Of a DNA stretch of 64,000 nucleotides, positions 23,025 to 33,570 are shown in pieces. The notes under the pieces were generated by a model. The model had not been told where the DNA came from, did no database searches, and was given only the letters and a program-made list of their open reading frames with translations. Source of the DNA: Magicicada septendecula (Eukaryota > Arthropoda > Insecta > Hemiptera > Cicadidae); assembly GCA_034769895.1 (NCBI GenBank), contig CM068369.1, positions 429,499,479 through 429,563,478 on the forward strand, read 5' to 3'. The position numbers and the translations under genes were made by a program. Positions within the stretch are counted from its first letter, which is position 1. Each line of letters begins with the position of its first letter.

Positions 23025-24943
23025 CAGAGATGTATAGACGGGACATCCCGAGCAGCAAGAATTTGCGGGACAGTGCCGTTGACCCAGGTCATCAGCTGAG
23101 CCTCAGTGACCAGTGGTGAACCACTGGCCGCAGGGGCCTGACTAGCCGGCGCTGGGGCCGCGGAAGGTGCAGATGCCGCCTCCAGGGGAGGTTGGGCAGT
23201 TTGGAGCTGGCTGCACGAGGGCTAGGGAGACTTCCGAAGAAGTCGCAGGGGACTGGACAACAGAAACAGGCTCCTGGCCGGGTAGTTGCTGGGCGGCCGG
23301 AGGCGCGTTTTTAGCCTCCTGGTATAGTTGTTTTGCCACTAGTGGCTGTCTAGCCTTACGCTTAGAGCGCCGAATCTTAGGCGGTTGGGTCTGAGAGGGG
23401 GTACTGCGGGCGATGCCGCTTGAGGAGACGGCACTCCGGCAGGTGCTAAGGTTTTGGGGGCCACAGGGCGCGCCGTAGCGACCGCTGCAGCGTAAGTTAT
23501 GGTTCCTCCAGCGGCAGGTGCCGCAGGAAGACCCGTAGATGCCGAGGCGGGTTGTTGGGCTGCCGCCCGCTTCGAGAGTCGGGGAGCAGGGCGAGGTGGT
23601 TCAACCTGACGGTTTTGCTCCCGCTGCTGCTTCTTGAGGGCCTTTTTAAAGTGATTACAACCCCTAAAGTTAGCCGGATGACTGCCTTCGGAGTTGCAGC
23701 ACGTCGCGGGTTGAGGCTTCACAACGGGACAATTCTCGTTGTGGGCCTCCCCGCAGCGTACACAACGCGGCGGCATCTTACAAGAGGCCGATGAGTGGCC
23801 GAATCGCTGACACTGAAAGCATTGGGAAGGCCCAGGCTTACTATTAAATGCCCTAACCTGTACCCGGAGGCACAGAATGGTTTCTAGTTGGTAAACGTCA
23901 GCGAAGGAACCAACCTTCTGGATTCTGATGTAAAAGGAATTAATTTTCCTTTTTCGATCACCGGATAGGAGAGGGACGACGGAGGTAGGGAAGAATCCCT
24001 TCTCCGCCAGATCCTCCCAGATCCACAAGATCGGGGTGTCGTGGGGAATCCCGGACACCACAATCTTGAGTTCCCTCTCCTCAGGAAGGGGGAACGTGTG
24101 AAAGGCGCGACCGGAATCGGCCAGGAATTTCTAGCAAGCCCGAAAGTCCTGCACCGACTTCGGCAGCAATCGAATGGACGAACCTTGGCTTTTTGACTCG
24201 ATTTGTCCAGACGGCATTACTTGTTTAAGCTCCCGAAGGAGGGTATGCCAGTCGCCGCACTGTGGCACGACGATTGGCGGAATCTTAGGTTGTTTTGGTG
24301 TTGTTTCAGTTTCTGTAATATCTGGGGAAGGTGATATGCGGCCTGCCGACTCTGCAGCCACGGCTCGTGTCGCCGGGACAGTTCGTTTTTGGGACGAATG
24401 TCATACTTCCACCGCTACCTCGCCTTTCCGGGTAGGCACGGGCTGGAAGCCGTCCTCCGTCTCCATCTCGGAGTCCGACGACAACATAGCGCCGAGGGCT
24501 GCGGCATAAGCTGTGGATGTTGGGTCCTGAGAAGGACCAGCAGAAGGCTGGTCCCCCGCGGGAGGGTCGGATGTTTGGTGGCCCTTAGCAGGACCAGCAG
24601 AAGGCTGGACCTGCAAAAGAGCAGAAGACGATTGGTGGTCCTGAGAAGGACCAGCAGAAGGCTGGTCCCCCACGGGAGGGTCAGATGCATGGTGGCTCTT
24701 AGCAGGACCAGCAGAATGCCGGACCTGCAAAGTAGTTGTAGATGGTTGGTGGTCCTTAGCAGCAGCAGAAGGCTGGGCCAGCGAAGAATCGCCAGATGCT
24801 CGGCGGGCCTTAGAAGGACCTTCTCCGCGGACTGCGACTGAATCAGGTTTAGCAGGACCAGCGGAAGGCTGGGCCCGAGAAGAATCGGCAGATGATTGGT
24901 GGCAGATAATTTCAGATTTTGAGGATGCTTACTGTTGGTCCAT
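23025..24943 (-). pseudogene. Jockey LINE copy B ORF1 (nucleic-acid-binding), broken
   Basis: ATG at 24943 is followed four codons later by a TAA. The frame then stays aligned with further in-frame stops near 24400 (TGA) and 24130 (TAG), and a frameshift near 23370. The N-terminal third is a degenerate repeat of QPSAGP(A/S) units. The middle (WHTLLREL...FHTFPLPEERELKIVVSGIP) matches PRE_C2HC-type ORF1 domains. It is followed by zinc knuckles CFQCQRFGHSSASC and CVRCGEAHNENC and a third CCNSEG-H-ANFRGC, the classical triple of Jockey-clade ORF1. A Pro/Ala-rich tail ends in TEAQLMTWVNGTVPQILAAR. Known ORF1 proteins of this group bind RNA in the RNP. Confidence 0.87.
24520..24870 (-). repeat. Minisatellite inside ORF1 of copy B
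   Basis: Degenerate units containing AGGACCAGCAGAAGGCTGG recur about every 57-60 bp, in a higher-order pair of about 115 bp. They encode QPSAGP-type repeats on the minus strand. Confidence 0.75.
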
Positions 24944-25275
24944 CTGTGGAGCTTAGCTTAACAGATGGCTTCAGCATGGGGGGGTACCCTGCCATCGGAT
25001 CTGTTATGGTCCTTATTAGGGCCACAACTTTCCGCGGACATTGGCTCCCCTTGGGCACGTCCCGACATCGCCGTCGTCAACGGGTGTCGGGTACGGTCTT
25101 GGGGCGGAGGAGAGAGCAAACTCCCTTACTGTACTGCACTAGCACTATCACTGGCACTCACCACACTTCGGCACAAGAACACCGCGCACAAAGTAGGAAA
25201 CAATAGCCCGCACACGACTGTTCGCGAACTGGCCGAATTCTCGCCCACTAGGACTGCACCGAACTTTTAGCCAAC
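24944..25275 (-). promoter_or_regulatory. Probable 5' leader and internal promoter region of copy B
   Basis: About 330 bp upstream of the ORF1 ATG. Jockey elements use an internal RNA polymerase II promoter at the 5' end. A candidate start lies around 25235-25265, where the minus strand reads CAGTTCGCGAACAGTCGTG; an initiator plus downstream GTCGTG element is a guess. The exact 5' boundary with copy C is uncertain by about 20 bp. Confidence 0.35.
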
Positions 25276-25320
25276 TGGCTGGTCTGGAGAGGATTTTGAG
25301 GATTCTTGTTGTTGCTTCTT

Positions 25321-27255
25321 TCAATCGTAGGACCCGGCAATAAAGGAATTGTGGGTCACTCTGTCGGAACGAACATAGAATCTACGCGCCAGGCATCTCA
25401 CGGTGTCATCAAAAGAGCGGACACCGAGTCCTCACCTCAAAAGACGAGAAGAGTACCTCCGGGGGACTTTACACGCAAGCTTCTGTCCCCGGTCGAGTAC
25501 GCGCTGGAGCGCTGTACTATGACCACGAGCCAGGTATCCCCAAACAGGACAGGCGTAGGTAATCACGGGCAACACGTACGAGTTGACTATGAGCTTACCT
25601 AGCCGGGGAGTCATTGCCGGATTAAATAGCACGGGCCAGAATCTACTGAGTTGCGCCGAAGCGCGTTGACGGATGTATTGTGTATGGGTTCGCCAGGTGA
25701 GTCAGGATTCCACGTGGAGCCCGAGGTACTTGATGCTGTTGGTCCAGGGCACCTCGACGGGGCCTACTTTAAGCGGCCGAGGCCGCTTGCGTTTACGCGA
25801 GAAAATTACCGCGGCCCTCTTGGAAGCGTTAACGGCAACTCTCCAGTCATCGGTCCACCCGACATACGTATCGAGTTGACGCTGGAGCTTGATTGCCGCA
25901 TAACTCGCGTTCGGCTCTGAAGTAAAAGCCGCAGTGTCGTCCGCGAACAGCGACAACTTAACTCCAGGAACTTGGGGCGTATCGTTGACAAACAGCGAGA
26001 ACAGGAGAGGCCCAAGTACACTTCCCTGAGGGATACCGGCGGTTATACGCCTCTCCGAAGAGAGAGCGTGGTCTATTCTCACTCGGAAGCTACGGTCTCG
26101 CAGAAAGCTGCCGATCAAGTGAACGTAGCAATCTGGAAGAAGGACTTCCGTTAGCTTGTAAAGGACACCCTCGTGCCACACGCGGTCAAAGGCTTTCTCT
26201 ACGTCTAGGAAGATCGCAGTCGTCTGTTTGCCCTGGCAGCCAGCCTCGGTAATGCATTCCACGAGTCTCATCAGCTGATGAGTAGAGGAGTGCAGCTCAC
26301 AAAAGCCGAACTGTTCGGGGATCAGCACGTCTAGTCTTTCTAGATGGTCGCGGATCCTACGCTGGATCAATCGCTCGAAAACCGTGGACGTCGCGGACAA
26401 GGGCTGATGGGTCTGAGGTTTTCCACGCGAGAATAATTCTTTCCCGGCTTGAGTATCAGTATTACTGTGGCCGTTTTACATTTCACCGGAAAGTAGGCCA
26501 GTCTGAGGCATTTACTGAACAGGTCAGAGAGGAACTGTGTTCCTCGCTCCGGAAAGCGATGGAGTGCGGAATTCATGACTCCGTCTGGGCCAGGCGCCTT
26601 CCGAGGCTTGAGTTGAACAATCCTCTCAGAGACCTCCTCCGGGGAGATGGGCTCCGGCTGGACTGTGATACCGGCCGATAGAAAGCGCTCTAGCTCGCTG
26701 CAGATTTGCTCAGTGAAAACCGGGTTCTTGAATGGGTTAGGAGCGAATTGTCGCTCCAAACTGTCAGCCAAGAACTCTGCCTTCTCGAGGGGGCGTCCAA
26801 GGGATTGACCGCCGAGTCCGACCAGTGCGGGGAGAGGCGCGCGTTTACGCTTTCCCGTTAGGGCACTGGGAATCCGCCAGACATTACGGTTCTCGGCAGG
26901 GCCATCCATCTGTGTTACAGCTAGCTCCCAGCTGCGTCTACGGAACGCCAGCATGTCACGACGCAACTTGCCGGACGCTCTGTTAAACGCAGCCTTGTCA
27001 GCCGGGTCACGAGTCCTCTGCCAGCGTCTCCGGAGGCGATTCCTCTCGCAAGCGAGCTGAGAGACACCTCTTCGTGGATACGCTGATAGTCGGGCGTGAG
27101 CCCCGGCTTCATCCGCGAGGACACGTCTACCGACGAGACTACGGCTGTGTCGAATAAGGTAACTACCTCGTCGACATGCTGGATAGTGTCGAGCGGGATA
27201 TGCTCAGGTAGGCGGCGACTGAACCGAGCCCTTAGACGAGACCTTTCACTCATAG
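25321..27255 (-). pseudogene. Jockey LINE copy C: ORF2 linker, RT and C-terminus
   Basis: 5' truncated just upstream of the RRLPEHIPLD linker. Frames 27340-27060, 26966-26385 and 26400-25702 carry in turn the linker, RKAPGPDGVMNSALHR, and RT boxes FLDVEKAFDRVWHEG, GIPQGSVLGP and LFADDT. Frameshifts lie near 27060 and 26385. In-frame TGAs interrupt after LHVES (about 25700) and after SSRLLR (about 25432). The frame then runs to a stop at 25321 (ending GSYD). It belongs to the same subfamily as copies D-F and is distinct from A/B. Beyond its end the sequence passes into copy B. Confidence 0.85.
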
Positions 27256-29397
27256 CCTGGAATGTTAACTCCATCGGTTCCAAGCATTCCGACCTTCTAG
27301 AATTCCTGGCTCGGTTCAAACCCGACGTACTTCTCCTCACGGAAACTCACCTGACCCCGGCGAACCGGTTTCGATTACCAAATTACGTGGTCTATCGGGA
27401 TGACCGAGTTGGCCGACGAGGAGGCGGCACGGCGATCGTGGTGAGGACCTCCTTAGGTCATCATCGTGTCGTTTTGCCGCAGCTAACCAACCTAGAGGCC
27501 ACCGCCATTGAGGTCCACGGAGCTCTTGGCGGCGTCCTCGTGGTTTCAGCATACAAGCCCCCACAAGCTGAACTCCTTGTCGGCGACCTGGACGTCATCT
27601 TCGATTCCCACCGAAGGGTAATTTTGGCCGGCGATCTGAATTGCAAGCATCGCGTTTGGAATAGTCGCTTGACTACTCCGAACGGGAGGCGCTTGCTCAG
27701 TTTTGTTGAATCACGCCGGGCGATGGTATTTGGTCCAGCGCAACCCACGTTCTTTCCGACACTACCTAACGCGGCTCCCGATGTTCTGGATATTGCGGTG
27801 ACCCAAGGATTTGTCTGTCCGGTCGAGGTATTCTCGCTTACGGAGCTGACATCCGACCACAACCCTATCTTGGTCCACGTCGCGACCCAGCACGCCTATG
27901 CACGTTCTGACAAGAAGAAGGTTATCGATTGGGACCGCTACGGCCCGACCTTGTGCCGTAGATTGCCGCCAGCGGCCTCACTCGATTCCGTTCGCCTCCT
28001 AGACGAAGCAGTAGCGGGAATCGAAGAGGCAATCATCTCGGCTATAGGCGTGTCTTCACGTGCGCGAGCTGGTTTCACGCCTGACTACCAACGTATCCCT
28101 GAGGAAGTCTCTCTTCTCGCTAACGAGAGGAATTACTTCCGGAAACGTTGGCAGAGGACCCGTGATCCAGCCGATAAAGCAGCATACAATCGGCTCACTG
28201 GACGACTGCGTGGCAGTCTGAAGGCGTTCCGACGTAGCTGTTGGGAACTCGCTGTGGCCCGAACCGGGGATGTAGGCTCGCAAAGTCACCCGTACAGAAT
28301 ACCTACCGCATTGACGGGACGGAGGCGACGACCTCCACTCCCCGCCATTATTGGACTGGACCGTTCGGACGACTCCTGGGTCGCCCGGAGGAGGAGGCCG
28401 AGTACTTGGGCTTGTGTTTCGAACGACAGTTCGCTCCCAACACGCCCATGGACTGGGACTTCGACGAACAAGTCGAGATGGCTGTGGAAGACTTCTTTCT
28501 GTCTCTTCCGATCACGGCGGAGCCCGAACCCATCTCTTTGGAAGAGGTCTCAGATCGGCTCGCTGAACTTCAGCCAAGAAAAGCTCCAGGTCCGGACGGT
28601 GTTGCGAACACCGCTCTACGACTTCTTCCCGAGCCTGGAGTTCAATTCTTGACTGACTTGTTCAACGCGTGTCTCAGACTGGCCTACTTTCCCACAAAAT
28701 GGCGAAAGGCGACGGTCATCGTGATCCCGAAGCAGGGAAAGGATGCTTCCCGCCCCGACAACCTCCGGCCTATCAGCCTACTCTCCGCTACGTCCAAGGT
28801 TTTTGAGCGCCTCGTGCAGCGTCGTGTACGAGAACATCTAACCAACTTTGACGTGCTGGTCCCCGAACAGTTCGGCTTTCGTGTGGGGCATTCGACCACT
28901 CATCAACTGATCAGAGTGGAATTCGTCACGGAAGCCGGGTGTCGGAGAGAACTAGAGAACTAGCCGGGTGTTGGCTGTTTCTTAGATGTTGAAAAAGCCT
29001 TCGACAGCGTATGGCATGATGGCCTATTATTCAAGCTTAGGGAAGTTCAGCTACCGGACTGCTACCTCCATCTGGTTGCTAGATTTCTGACGGAGAGCAC
29101 CTTCTGCGTGAGAGTTGGAGATTCAGTCTCTTCCGAGAGACGAATCACAGCCGGCGTCCCTCAAGGTAGTGTTCTTGGCCCCCTTCTGTTATCGCTCTAC
29201 GTCAACGACGTGCCGAGATAGCCTGGAGTCCAGATAGCCCTTTTTGCGGACGACACGGCCGTATTTACGTCCGATCGTCATGTGGAAAGGGGCGTCTTAC
29301 GATTGCAGCGCCAGCTCGACACGCTCGTGGACTGGACTGAGAATTGGAGAGTGCAACTCAACGCTACCAAGAGTGTAGCCGTCGAATTCTCTAAGCG
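27250..29397 (+). pseudogene. Jockey LINE copy D: endonuclease and RT, 3' part displaced
   Basis: Starts 5' truncated at IAWNVNSIGSKH of the endonuclease, head to head with copy C. The endonuclease boxes LLLTETHL, YRDDR, AGDLNCKHRVWNSR and LTSDHNPIL are all present in the open frame up to about 28340. A frameshift there leads to a second frame with RKAPGPDGVANTALR and GFRVGHSTTHQL. The RT core FLDVEKAFDSVWHDG, GVPQGSVLGP and LFADDTAVF is intact apart from an in-frame TAG after ELEN (about 28961) and another before PGVQIALF (about 29220). It breaks off at VEFSK, where copy E begins. Confidence 0.87.
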
Positions 29398-31521
29398 ACC
29401 GCTTCGGGCCTGCCTTTTGTCGCAGACTTCCCGAGGAGGTTCCGCTTGACACCACTCAGCACATCGACGAGGCGGTTGCCTTTTTCGATGATGCCGTGGT
29501 CTCTTCCGTCGGCGTGTGCTCACGGATGAAGCCTAATCTCACGCCCGATTATCACCGGATCCCAGAAGAAATCCGTCTTCTCGCTTTAGAGAAGAACAGA
29601 CTTCGGAGACGGTGGCAGCGGACGCGAGATCCGGACGACAAGGCCAGCTTCAATCGGGCGGCCGGCAAGTTACGTCGTGACTTGCAGGCCTTCCGACGAA
29701 GCTGCTGGGAATTTACGGTCGCCAAAATGGCAGATGATGCACCGGAGGGCGACTCCTCCGTTTACAGGATACCTACCGCGATGACCGGGAAGAGGCGCCG
29801 TCCTCCACTCCCGGCCATCAACGGACCTGGTGGACATCCCCTTGCCAAGCCGGTTGAGAAATCAGAGTTCCTGGCCGGGTACCTGGAGCTTCAATTTGCT
29901 CCTAACCCGTCCGGGGACCCAGACTCCGATGAGGAGATAGAAGCCGAAGTTGAGGCTTCTCTCGGCAGCCCGATCACATCCGAACCTGAACCCACTTCGG
30001 TGGAAGAGGTAACGGACAGGCTTTTAGCGCTTCGGCCGCGGAAGAGCCCTGGACCGGACGGTGTTACTAATACCGCCCTACAGAGACTTCCGGACCGGGG
30101 AGTTCGCTTCCTGGTCGATTTGTTCAATGCCTGCTTCCGATTCGCCTACTTTCCTAAGAAATGGCGTTCGGCTACGGTCACGATGATCCCGAAGCCGGGA
30201 AAAGACCACAAGTTCGCCGAGAACCTCCGGCTTATCAGCCTACTGTCGTCCACTTCGAAAGTCTTCGAACGACTAGTCCAGCGGCGGCTAACGCATCACC
30301 TTCAACGGTTCGATATTCTGGTCCCCGAGCAATTCGGTTTTCGTGCTGGGCACTCCTCGACGCATCAATTGATGCGTTTCGTGGAGACCGTGGCCGAGGC
30401 CGGTTGCTCGCGGGAGCAGACCGTCGCCGTTTTCCTTGATGTCGAGAAGGCTTTCGATCGTGTTTGGCATCCAGGCCTACTTTACAAACTCACGGAGATT
30501 CTGCTTCCGGATTGCTACCTTCATCTGATTGCTAGCTTTCTTCGGAACAGAACCTTTCGCGTGAGAGTTGATAACACCCTTTCTTCGGAAAGGGCTATTA
30601 CTGCTGGTGTACCTCAGGGAAGCGTCTTGGGCCCCCTGCTTTTCTCTGTGTACGTCAACGACGTGCCCAAGTTGCCTGGCACCAGGTTGGCCATGTTCGC
30701 CGACGACACGGCAGTGTATGCTGTCGATCGTCGTGCTGAGACGGCCGTTATCTGGCTCCAGGAACAATTGGACGAATACGTTGAGTGGGCAGAGAAATGG
30801 AGAGTTGCCATCAACGCAGCCAAGAGCACAGCAGTAGTCTTCTCCAGACGCTTTAGGCTCCCTGACAGACTCTACGTAGGCGATACACTTCTGCCCTGGT
30901 CTCAAGAGGTCAGGTACCTCGGGGTTCACCTCGACCGACGTCTCACCTGGCGGACACACTCTGCGCAAGTAGCCCGAAAGACCGCCCATCGTCTCTATCA
31001 ACTCCGACCCATACTATGTAGCAACGCCATGACCCGCCGCCTAGGGAAGCTTATTGTCTCCACTTATGTGGCGCCGATGGTTACCTACGCGATGCCCGTT
31101 TGGGGCTACTTGGCCAAGACCCATAAGCGAAAGTTTCAGTCTCTCCTCGACCGAGGATTGCGTTGGGCATGCAAAGCCCATTATCTGACATCCAACAAAA
31201 CCATCCGTGAATCCCTGCATGTCCGTTCCCTGGACGCCACTATACGGACACTGTCCCAAAAATTCTATCGTCGCTCGCCCGATTCCAGGGCAACCATCTC
31301 ATTAGCGCCCTCGGTCGCTACCAATCTGTGCCAGGAGAATCTTGGACCCGGCCTCGGCGAACACTCACCCTCAATTAAGTAATTAATTGATAACCCACGG
31401 CCGGTAGCAGGCCACACCCTAAACCCAGATAATCAGTAGTCCCTACGGCAGGAGCTCTTTCTGAAGCTCGGAACGTAGTGCACGAGCGGGCGACGGGCAA
31501 GCCCTTCGTCCCGCACAGCCA
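29398..31521 (+). pseudogene. Jockey LINE copy E: long open ORF2 from linker to C-terminus
   Basis: Begins in the linker (DRFGPAFCRRLPEEVPLD) and keeps one uninterrupted frame of 628 codons (29496-31382, upstream codons in the same copy lie in another frame). It includes RKSPGPDGVTNTALQR, RLISLLSSTSKVFERL, GFRAGHSSTHQLMR, FLDVEKAFDRVWHPG, GVPQGSVLGP, the catalytic MFADDT (about 30697) and YLGVHLDRRLTWRTH. This is the best-preserved RT of the cluster. The endonuclease is missing through 5' truncation. The C-terminus differs from F after RRSPDS, suggesting a late frameshift. A short 3' UTR resembles that of F (GGCAGGAGCTC...GCTCGGAAC) but is cut off after CCGCACAGCC near 31521. Confidence 0.87.
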
Positions 31522-32058
31522 TTGAACTTGTGTGGAAGAACCCTGTTAGGCAGTTACGTATCGGCAGAACGTACTTGCGCTGGTCCAAAGAGGTCAAGTA
31601 CCTCGGATTACACCTCGACCGTCGGCTCACCTGGCGTACCCACGCTCAGACAGTTCATAAGCGAGCACCCGCTCGTCTGTGCGCACTGTTTCCACTCCTG
31701 ATCAGCTCAGCCATGACCAGGAAATTGGGCAGGATAATCGTCGGCGCGTATCTGCTGCCGGTCATTACCTACACCTGCCCGGTCTGGGGTTACCTCGCCG
31801 CAATGCATAAAAAGAAGTTGCAGAGCGTCCTCGACAGGGGTCTTCGGCTAGCGGCCAAAGTCCCCCCGTCGCTTCTCATCACGCCTTCTAAGGAGAGGAC
31901 TTGGCGTCCGCTCCTTAGACGAAACTTTCAGGCGGCTTGCACGCAAATTGTATGCACGTGGGGCGAGGTTCCCAGACAATCCTCTAGTGGCTGGGCTGGG
32001 AAGGTACCGTATACGTCCAGGTGATTCGTGGAAACGCCCTCGGTGTATACTGCGCTAG
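31522..32058 (+). pseudogene. Jockey LINE segment F: ORF2 thumb and C-terminus
   Basis: Starts where copy D stopped (IELVWKNPVRQLRIGRTYL follows the position of VEFSK in D), then YLGLHLDRRLTWRTH and CPVWGYLAAMHKKKLQSVLDRGLRLAAK. A frameshift near 31860 leads to SSRLLRRGLGVRSLDETFRR...RPRCILR and a TAG at 32056-32058, the natural end of ORF2 in this subfamily. It may be the displaced 3' half of copy D or an independent truncated copy. Confidence 0.8.
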
Positions 32059-32520
32059 TGTAGGCTAGCACAACAGCCGAGAATCGGCCTGCTATAGAGC
32101 ACACGCCCTACTTGGGCAGGGCCACGAGGTAGGAGCTCCAGAAGGTAGCTCGGAACTCAGATCCCGAGCGGTTCGTCTCTGCGACGCACAACCGCACAGC
32201 CCAGAGCGGAATTTTGCGCACTCTTCTTCGCCACGCCATCGGACGCACTTCATCTCCTCTCCTCTCTCGGACGACATCGGCGCGGGGTCAGCCGGAAGGA
32301 ACGGTCGAAGAATAGAACCGGCGTTCTTGCGTCTTCGCCCTCCAGTTCCGCGCCAGCGATGGATTTCGCTGGGCCGGCAGCCGACTCTACAACCGGTGCC
32401 GAAAGAAGAGGAGGACTGCAGTACGCCACGAACAGCGGGCGCAGCCGCCGAACATCTCAGCGCGGCACGACCAACATCAGCCTTCTCGCCACCAGGTCCT
32501 TTTTAGGGCCACAAAAATAA
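32059..32520 (+). other. 3' UTR of LINE segment F
   Basis: GC-rich non-coding sequence from the ORF2 stop to an abrupt switch to AT-rich DNA near 32520. Part of it (near 32130-32200) is homologous to the truncated 3' UTR of copy E. It ends with a hairpin and ACAAAAATAA, without a poly(A) or simple-repeat tail. Confidence 0.65.
32495..32510 (+). terminator. Histone-mRNA-like 3' stem-loop at a LINE end
   Basis: GGTCCTTTTTAGGGCC folds into a 6-bp stem (one G-U pair) with a TTTT loop, flanked by ACCA upstream and ACAAAAA downstream. The metazoan histone 3' element has a 6-bp stem GGYYCT/AGRRCC, a 4-nt U-rich loop and an ACCA/ACAAA-type downstream flank, with cleavage about five bases after the stem. 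The element end lies about ten bases after the stem. The function is inferred from this likeness. Confidence 0.45.
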
Positions 32521-33060
32521 CTAGAGTGTACGATTGGCGCCATTTATCATGCGGCAAGCCTTTTGTCCGGTGACAATTTATTTGAAATGGGTTCACGATA
32601 GTATTTCTTGAACCAAAGTAAAAACTATTTTTGATTAAAATATTAGGCATACAAGTAAATTTTTTATTTTTATGCAATAAATGGAAATAATACTTTTATT
32701 TATAATTTGCAACATTGAAAGTAATGATTTGAATCGTATATTTTAGGTTGGACACCCAAGTAATTAAAATATTTTCATAATTGTTTTCATATATGCATTT
32801 TTATGTTTTCTTGTTTGTATATTCTTTCCGTGTGATTGATAATATGTGCAGCATGTTTGTCAAGCTTCTTAAAAAAGGGAATAAATTAAATTTATATTTT
32901 TCCAATATAATCTTTTTTAACAAATTGTTAAAAAATAAATGATTTTCTCCTTCATATATAAGTAGTTATTTTATGCCACAAAAATCTTTCTTCTTTCTAC
33001 TAACAGTAAGGTATATAATGGAACAGTAGTACTGAACCTATCGTGCAACCAAATCCTACG
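32521..33060. other. AT-rich DNA without recognisable gene
   Basis: No supported feature. Confidence 0.6.

Positions 33061-33570
<510 letters not shown>

Larger units (their letters stand above)
20265..25275 (-). mobile_element. Jockey LINE copy B, nearly full length
   Basis: Minus-strand element with a 5' leader (about 25275-24944), ORF1 (24943-23025) and ORF2 (22996-20328). ORF1 has PRE_C2HC-type and zinc-knuckle sequence; ORF2 has APE endonuclease plus RT. At about 5.0 kb it matches the usual size of Jockey-clade elements. The 3' UTR is only about 60 bp, so the 3' end is probably truncated. It meets copy A tail to tail near 20265 and copy C near 25275. Confidence 0.8.

Noticed and set aside
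27096..27243. N-terminal 49 codons of the long frame that leads into LINE copy D
   Set aside because: This part is antisense to copy C; LINE similarity on the plus strand starts at IAWNVNSIG near 27250.
29385..31540. Target-site duplication around LINE copy E
   Set aside because: The 15-bp ends compared (GTCGAATTCTCTAAG and ATTGAACTTGTGTGG) agree at only about 6 positions, so no duplication is claimed.
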